This document shows, in pieces, positions 7,160 to 10,877 of a stretch of DNA of 10,877 bases (within the stretch, counting starts at the first letter, position 1; every line of letters begins with the position of its first letter). A program made the translations under genes and the position numbers. Where the stretch lies: positions 1 through 10,877 of the forward strand of contig CAMBHM010000031.1 of the NCBI GenBank assembly GCA_945867185.1, given 5' to 3'. A model generated the notes under the pieces. The model was not told the origin of the DNA, made no database searches, and worked only from the letters and a program-made list of their open reading frames with translations. Source of the DNA: Legionella genomosp. 1 (lineage in GTDB: Bacteria > Pseudomonadota > Gammaproteobacteria > Legionellales > Legionellaceae).

Positions 7160-7807
7160 TTACAGACCGTCCGTTTTTAAGAGTGCGATGGTTTTATCGT
7201 AGTCCTGACTGCCAAAAAGAGCGGATCCCACGACGAATTGGGTGGCGCCGGCGGCACGCAATGTCGCAATATTGGCGGGTGTGATACCGCCATCCACACA
7301 AATGGGCAAGGCAGGGTAATGGCGATGAAGCAATGCAATTTTGGGAATGATATCGGAGAGTAATGTTTGTCCCCCAAACCCTGGGTTCACTGTCATGACG
7401 AGAATAAAATGTAAGCGATGGGCACACCAAAGGAGAGACTCGAGCGAGGTGGCGGGGTTTAGTACCAAACCTGCTTGACAGCCCAACTCGGTAATCAGTT
7501 GTAAACTTCTATCCAAATGATGAGTGGTGTCGGGGTGAATGCTGATGCGATTGGCACCGGCATCAGCCACTTGCTGAATCAACGCATCGATGGGAGAGGC
7601 CATCAAATGAACATCAATGGGGACCGTTTTAAAGCGTTTGCGGATGGCCTCACACAAGGCAGGGCCAAAGGTCAAATTAGGGACATAATGGTTGTCCATG
7701 ATGTCCAGATGAAGCAGATCTGCCCCAGCAGCGAGGACCGCTTCGATTTCTTCACCGATCCGGGTCAAGTCGGCAGCCAGCAGGGAAGGCAGGATATGGC
7801 AAGTCAT
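7160..7807 (-). CDS. rpe: Ribulose-phosphate 3-epimerase
   Basis: Cytoplasmic TIM-barrel enzyme interconverting D-ribulose 5-phosphate and D-xylulose 5-phosphate in the pentose phosphate pathway. The 215-residue length is close to normal for the family. Signatures are in order: ILPSLLAADL with Ser8, LHLDIMDNHYVPNLTFGP with metal ligands His33 and catalytic/metal Asp35, VHLMASP with His67, VMTVNPGFGGQ (137-147), and VCVDGGI-type ICVDGGI with the second catalytic Asp172, followed by the phosphate-binding VVGSALF. ATG 7807 is two bases after the stop of the upstream barrel gene; no strong ribosome binding site is seen, so coupled translation is likely. Slt follows three bases downstream. In many gammaproteobacteria rpe sits next to gph or trpS; here its neighbours are a barrel gene and slt. 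Confidence 0.97.
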   Translation of the reverse strand: MTCHILPSLLAADLTRIGEEIEAVLAAGADLLHLDIMDNHYVPNLTFGPALCEAIRKRFKTVPIDVHLMASPIDALIQQVADAGANRISIHPDTTHHLDRSLQLITELGCQAGLVLNPATSLESLLWCAHRLHFILVMTVNPGFGGQTLLSDIIPKIALLHRHYPALPICVDGGITPANIATLRAAGATQFVVGSALFGSQDYDKTIALLKTDGL

Positions 7808-7809
7808 GG

Positions 7810-8487
7810 TTAAAACGATCCATTGAAGGTCAGATTCACGGAGTTTAATTGTACGCGGGAATCAAATGGCTGTACGGATTTGGTTGAAAAATATCGATAG
7901 TCCAAAGCAAAAGAAGTGTAGTCATCTAGAAAATAACTGGCCCCCAGGATCCCTTGTGCTGCCGGAGTCGTGGCCGTTCTAGAGAACGTAGAGTCTGGAA
8001 TATAGACGTTGTTATTATAAAATTTAACGTTATTTCGCACCGTTGCATAGCCGATACCCAGGCCAAGGTAGGGCGCAAATGAGGCGCCATCACCTGTTGG
8101 AAGAAAGTCATAGAATCCATTCGCCATGATGGCACCAGTGCTTGTTAGACCTTTCATACGAACGCCCGGGCTGTTGTTGGAGTTGTGCACGATAAAATTA
8201 CCCACTTGGAGTGTGCTATATGGGTTGCCATTGTAGAGTAGTTCTGCTTCCATCCGATAGCACTTCATACGGTATCCCACTTGGCCTGCGATGTTGCCTA
8301 AGACCGAATAAGTGAGGCTTCCTTTGACAGGTGTCAATAGGGTTGGGTGGATGAAATTGAGTGTCAGACTGGGCGTATAGGTGCCTCCTAGAGTGATGCC
8401 GGCATAAAGTCCTTGTACTGGATTTACCGCAAAAGCAGGGGTTGTGGTCAAGCTGATAATGACGGTCCAGGGAAGCAATTGTTTCAT
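7810..8487 (-). CDS. Small outer-membrane beta-barrel protein, copy 1 of tandem pair
   Basis: Predicted outer-membrane protein of 225 residues with unknown specific role. It starts with a signal peptide (residues 1-20, cut after PAFA). Alternating hydrophobic and polar strands follow, with GLYAGITLGGTY near the mature N terminus, PYLGLGIGYATV in the middle and FALDYRYFST before the end. The last strand finishes in a C-terminal phenylalanine (LTFNGSF), the usual recognition signal for the BAM assembly machine. A mature length of about 205 residues suggests an eight-stranded barrel of the OmpA/OmpX-like fold, the type often labelled 'outer membrane protein beta-barrel domain' or, in intracellular pathogens, surface antigen. 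AAGGA six bases before ATG 8487 supports the start and overlaps the stop of the upstream paralogue. Loops between strands are rich in Asn, Ser and Thr. The fold is well supported; the function is not. Confidence 0.85.
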   Translation of the reverse strand: MKQLLPWTVIISLTTTPAFAVNPVQGLYAGITLGGTYTPSLTLNFIHPTLLTPVKGSLTYSVLGNIAGQVGYRMKCYRMEAELLYNGNPYSTLQVGNFIVHNSNNSPGVRMKGLTSTGAIMANGFYDFLPTGDGASFAPYLGLGIGYATVRNNVKFYNNNVYIPDSTFSRTATTPAAQGILGASYFLDDYTSFALDYRYFSTKSVQPFDSRVQLNSVNLTFNGSF

Positions 8488-8493
8488 AATGAG

Positions 8494-8498
8494 TCCTT
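8494..8498 (-). promoter_or_regulatory. Ribosome binding site of barrel copy 1
   Basis: AAGGA lies six bases before ATG 8487, and its first two bases belong to the TAA stop of barrel copy 2. This arrangement suits coupled translation of the two barrel genes. Confidence 0.7.
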
Positions 8499-9135
8499 AC
8501 TTATAATTGTTGCCATCAAAGCGATAAATCGCACCTACGTTAAAGAGTTGTGTTTGAAAAAAGTGTCCGAGTGTATTGTCGCGTACGGTTGCAACATACC
8601 GATAACCTATATTCAGTGCATAATTTTCAGAGAATTGGAAAGTGAGGCCGGCGGCACCTTGATAGGCAAAATCGCTGTTGCTGCCAGTGTGCGCGGTGAG
8701 ACCAGCTGGCCCTGTGCTGCGAATGACCGCATCAATCCATCCGTAGCCGATGCCTAAGCCTAGAAACGGTTGTATGGGCGAGTTGTGCAGTTGGACATCA
8801 TAAAACACGTTTGCCATGGCAAGTACCACATGGTTATATCCTTTCACCCCGGTTTGAGGGATTCCCGCGATGTTGAAGTGCTTCAACTGGGCATCGATAT
8901 AACTGATTTCCCCTTCGTATCGCATGGGGTTGCTTTTAAAGCCGAGACTACCGCCCGCATCGAAGCCAGCTTGATAGCGCGCTTGCGAGCGATAAAGACC
9001 GCCGTAGTTGGTGCTTAGGTTGTTAGGGACATAAGCATATCCTCCAAAAACGCTGGCATACCACCCATCGATGGGGGTAGCTGCCAGGGCCACTTGAGTC
9101 GCAAACCATGCGACGGATCCTAAAACAATCCTCAT
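8497..9135 (-). CDS. Small outer-membrane beta-barrel protein, copy 2 of tandem pair
   Basis: Predicted outer-membrane protein of 212 residues, a diverged paralogue of the next gene downstream. The signal peptide spans residues 1-18 (cut near VALA, before ATPIDG). Shared landmarks with copy 1 are GWYASVFGGYAY near the mature N terminus, NVFYDVQ, PFLGLGIGYGW in the middle and ALNIGYRYVAT before the last strands. The final strand reads FNVGAIYRF, but five residues (DGNNYK after the Phe) follow it, so the terminal aromatic signal is slightly internal, unlike copy 1. ATG 9135 is chosen because AAGGG lies five bases upstream and the signal peptide then begins MRIVLG; an in-frame ATG at 9162 would add nine residues and lacks a ribosome binding site. 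A small inverted repeat sits directly before the ribosome binding site. It is 33 bases from nadE and nine from copy 1. The specific function is unknown; an OmpA/OmpX-like barrel or surface antigen is the best guess. Confidence 0.85.
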   Translation of the reverse strand: MRIVLGSVAWFATQVALAATPIDGWYASVFGGYAYVPNNLSTNYGGLYRSQARYQAGFDAGGSLGFKSNPMRYEGEISYIDAQLKHFNIAGIPQTGVKGYNHVVLAMANVFYDVQLHNSPIQPFLGLGIGYGWIDAVIRSTGPAGLTAHTGSNSDFAYQGAAGLTFQFSENYALNIGYRYVATVRDNTLGHFFQTQLFNVGAIYRFDGNNYK

Positions 9136-9140
9136 ATCAT

Positions 9141-9145
9141 CCCTT
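9141..9145 (-). promoter_or_regulatory. Ribosome binding site of barrel copy 2
   Basis: AAGGG lies five bases before ATG 9135. It decides this start over the in-frame ATG at 9162. Confidence 0.75.
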
Positions 9146-9163
9146 AATGACGTAAAAGTCATT
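9146..9163. repeat. Inverted repeat abutting the barrel copy 2 ribosome binding site
   Basis: On the minus strand AATGAC, a six-base loop TTTTAC, then GTCATT form a perfect 6-bp stem. Its 3' arm ends one base before AAGGG. It could be a weak RNA hairpin affecting translation, or a DNA dyad for a regulator. No T run follows, so it is not a terminator for nadE. Confidence 0.5.
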
Positions 9164-9168
9164 CCATG

Positions 9169-10794
9169 TTAACGAGTTGAGGGTATTTTGCAAGAGGCCT
9201 GTGCATGTGTCAGGGGATACCGCCAATCACGACCAAAGGCACAAGGCGTGATTTTAACGCCTGGCGCGGCTTGACGACGTTTATATTCATTGCGTTGAAT
9301 GAGCTGAATGGTCTTCTGTACGTCTTCTTTTATAAAGCCCATTGGAATAATGTCTTCAGCACTCAATCGGTCTACCATGTAGTGGGTGATGATCGCATCG
9401 AGTATTGCGTAGTCTGGTAAGCTATCTTGATCGGTTTGATGAGGGGCCAGTTCTGCTGAGGGCGCGCGAGTGAGGACGCGTTCTGGGATGATGGGCGAGC
9501 ATGTGTTGCGGTAGCGGGCCAAGGCATAGACGGTTGTTTTTAAAACATCCTTTAGCACGGCAAATCCCCCTGCCATATCTCCATATAGCGTACTGTAGCC
9601 GACCGCGGTTTCGCTTTTATTACTGGTGGTAAGTAGGAGATCACCTGATTTATTAGAAAGGGCCATCAGTAAAGTGCCACGGATGCGTGCTTGGATATTT
9701 TCCTCGGTGGTGTCTGTAGGGGCCCCGTGGAAGGCGGGCTTTAAAGTGGTAAGAAAGGTTTCAAAGAGGGGCTCAATAGACAAGGTTGTGTGTCGCACGG
9801 CAAGTGTATTGGCTTGAAATAGAGCATCCTCAAGACTCATGGGGGCCGTGTATCGGGAGGGAAGAAGGACGGCATGCACACGGTCTTTCCCTAACGCATC
9901 GACTGCGAGAGCCAATGTGAGGGCTGAATCAATGCCACCAGATAGCCCAAGCAAGACGCCTGGAAACCCATTTTTTTCAATGTAATCGGTGAGCCCTCGG
10001 AGGAGGGCTTGGTATAATAGCGCTTCTGCAGATAACAACGGAGTGATGATTCCAGTGAGGCGCTTGTCTTTTATAGTGACTGAAGCAACGCCCTCTTGAA
10101 ACGCTGGTGCTCGGGCTACCACAGCGCCTTGGCCATCCAATGCCATGGATTGCCCATCAAAAACGAGCTCATCTTGGCCGCCAACTAAGTTTGTATAAAT
10201 CAGACCAAGGCATTGATTGGCATAGGTTTTCATGACTTGTTCACGGCGCGTATATTTCTGCTCATCAAAAGGGGAGGCATTGATGCTGATGATCAAGTCA
10301 GCACCGGCTGCGATCAGCTGCTCTCCAGGCCCTGGCTGCCAAAAATCTTCACAAATTCCTAATCCCAGTTGATAGTGTTTAAGAGGGAATAAACAGGGTG
10401 ATTGGGCTCCTGGTTGAAAATATCGACGTTCATCAAACACACCATCATTGGGTAAATGTTGTTTGTGATAGAGGGCAATGCACTGGCCCTTTGCAAAGAC
10501 ACTGGCGGCATTATACAACAAGCCTTTTTCTTCACTGGGATGGCCCACGATGACATGACAGCGCGTGCTCACTGTTCTGATTTGATGAAGATAAGGTGTC
10601 ATCTCTTGCAGAAAGGCTTCTCGAAGTAGTAAATCTTCTGGGGGGTACCCAGTGAGCGCTAACTCGGGGAAAATGATGAGATCATGTGTTGCTTGATGTG
10701 CTGTTATGATAGAAATTATTTGTTGCGTGTTGTGTGCCAACGCCCCAACGGTGGGGTTAATCTGAGCCATAAGTAGGGTAATCGATGAGGACAT
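9169..10794 (-). CDS. nadE: Glutamine-dependent NAD+ synthetase
   Basis: Catalyses the last step of NAD+ synthesis: ATP-dependent amidation of nicotinic acid adenine dinucleotide using glutamine. The 541-residue protein has two domains. The N-terminal nitrilase-like glutaminase (about 1-250) shows the Glu-Lys-Cys triad: Glu44 in IIFPELALTGYPPEDLLL, Lys111 in LYHKQHLPN and Cys148 in LGICEDFW. The C-terminal synthetase (about 265-535) has the ATP-pyrophosphatase loop LLGLSGGIDSALTLA (285-290 for SGGIDS), TTSNKSETAVGY, STLYGDMAGGF and RAPSAEL. The length and the GVKITPCAFGRDWRYPL tail are normal for the two-domain bacterial form; E. coli NadE, by contrast, is the ammonia-dependent single-domain type. 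ATG 10794 is preferred because the protein then begins MSSSITLLMAQINPTVG, as relatives do; ATG 10824 would sit almost at the predicted transcription start. No clear ribosome binding site precedes either. Confidence 0.96.
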   Translation of the reverse strand: MSSSITLLMAQINPTVGALAHNTQQIISIITAHQATHDLIIFPELALTGYPPEDLLLREAFLQEMTPYLHQIRTVSTRCHVIVGHPSEEKGLLYNAASVFAKGQCIALYHKQHLPNDGVFDERRYFQPGAQSPCLFPLKHYQLGLGICEDFWQPGPGEQLIAAGADLIISINASPFDEQKYTRREQVMKTYANQCLGLIYTNLVGGQDELVFDGQSMALDGQGAVVARAPAFQEGVASVTIKDKRLTGIITPLLSAEALLYQALLRGLTDYIEKNGFPGVLLGLSGGIDSALTLALAVDALGKDRVHAVLLPSRYTAPMSLEDALFQANTLAVRHTTLSIEPLFETFLTTLKPAFHGAPTDTTEENIQARIRGTLLMALSNKSGDLLLTTSNKSETAVGYSTLYGDMAGGFAVLKDVLKTTVYALARYRNTCSPIIPERVLTRAPSAELAPHQTDQDSLPDYAILDAIITHYMVDRLSAEDIIPMGFIKEDVQKTIQLIQRNEYKRRQAAPGVKITPCAFGRDWRYPLTHAQASCKIPSTR

Positions 10795-10828
10795 GATAGA
10801 CCAAACTAGATAGAGGATAAGCATTGAT

Positions 10829-10839
10829 TTTATAGTATA
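10829..10839 (-). promoter_or_regulatory. nadE: Possible nadE promoter -10 region
   Basis: The minus strand contains overlapping -10-like hexamers TATACT (10839-10834) and TATAAA (10834-10829). No convincing -35 is found: CTCTCA, 17 bases before TATACT, matches three of six positions. Transcription would start near 10826-10820, giving ATG 10794 a leader of about 30 bases. The rest of the gap up to 10877 holds no gene or motif I can support. Confidence 0.4.
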
Positions 10840-10877
10840 CTGGTAAGATTGCCTAATGAGAGAGTGGGAAACGTGTG

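Noticed and set aside
7517..7813. Plus-strand open frame of 98 codons opposite rpe
   Set aside because: It lies wholly antisense to a clear rpe gene, has no recognisable domain and no promoter or ribosome binding site; it reflects codon use of rpe.
8413..8757. Plus-strand open frame of 114 codons spanning both barrel genes
   Set aside because: Antisense to two well-supported signal-peptide genes, with no recognisable motif; treated as a shadow frame.
9146..9163. The small inverted repeat as the nadE terminator
   Set aside because: The stem is only six AT-rich pairs and is followed by AAGGG rather than a T tract.
10795..10824. Ten-residue N-terminal extension of NadE from ATG 10824
   Set aside because: The extension has no counterpart in the family, lacks a ribosome binding site and begins at or before the predicted transcription start.

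Overview
The window is a gene-dense, one-directional stretch of bacterial chromosome. Ten protein-coding genes all lie on the minus strand, mostly 10 bp or less apart or overlapping by a few bases. No gap exceeds about 90 bp. I see no tRNA or rRNA gene, CRISPR array, insertion sequence or phage gene. The proteins (RluD, PgeF, MiaB, Slt, Rpe, two-domain NadE, HtrA) are of gammaproteobacterial type. The MFS transporter and the small outer-membrane barrels recall the Legionella/Coxiella group. That placement is an impression from protein style, not a phylogenetic result.

In the direction of transcription (high to low coordinates), nadE (glutamine-dependent NAD+ synthetase) comes first, behind a plausible -10 element. 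Two tandem, diverged outer-membrane beta-barrel genes follow, then rpe (pentose phosphate epimerase) and slt (soluble lytic transglycosylase). At the slt stop codon there is a good sigma70-type promoter (TAGACA, 17 bp, TATTAT). It should drive a second unit: an MFS transporter, miaB (tRNA ms2i6A synthase), rluD (23S rRNA pseudouridine synthase), pgeF (peptidoglycan editing factor) and an HtrA/Deg periplasmic protease gene cut by the window edge.

Functionally the block mixes cofactor and sugar metabolism (nadE, rpe), RNA modification (miaB, rluD) and envelope maintenance (two barrels, Slt, PgeF, HtrA). HtrA-type proteases handle misfolded outer-membrane proteins, Slt cleaves the peptidoglycan glycan strand, and PgeF guards peptidoglycan composition. 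An envelope theme is therefore plausible but inferred.

I found no convincing new multi-gene system. The points most worth a second look are the tandem barrel pair with a hairpin touching its ribosome binding site, a perfect 10-bp hairpin inside rluD, an HtrA with an altered segment before its active-site serine, and several starts that depend on rare start codons or translational coupling.
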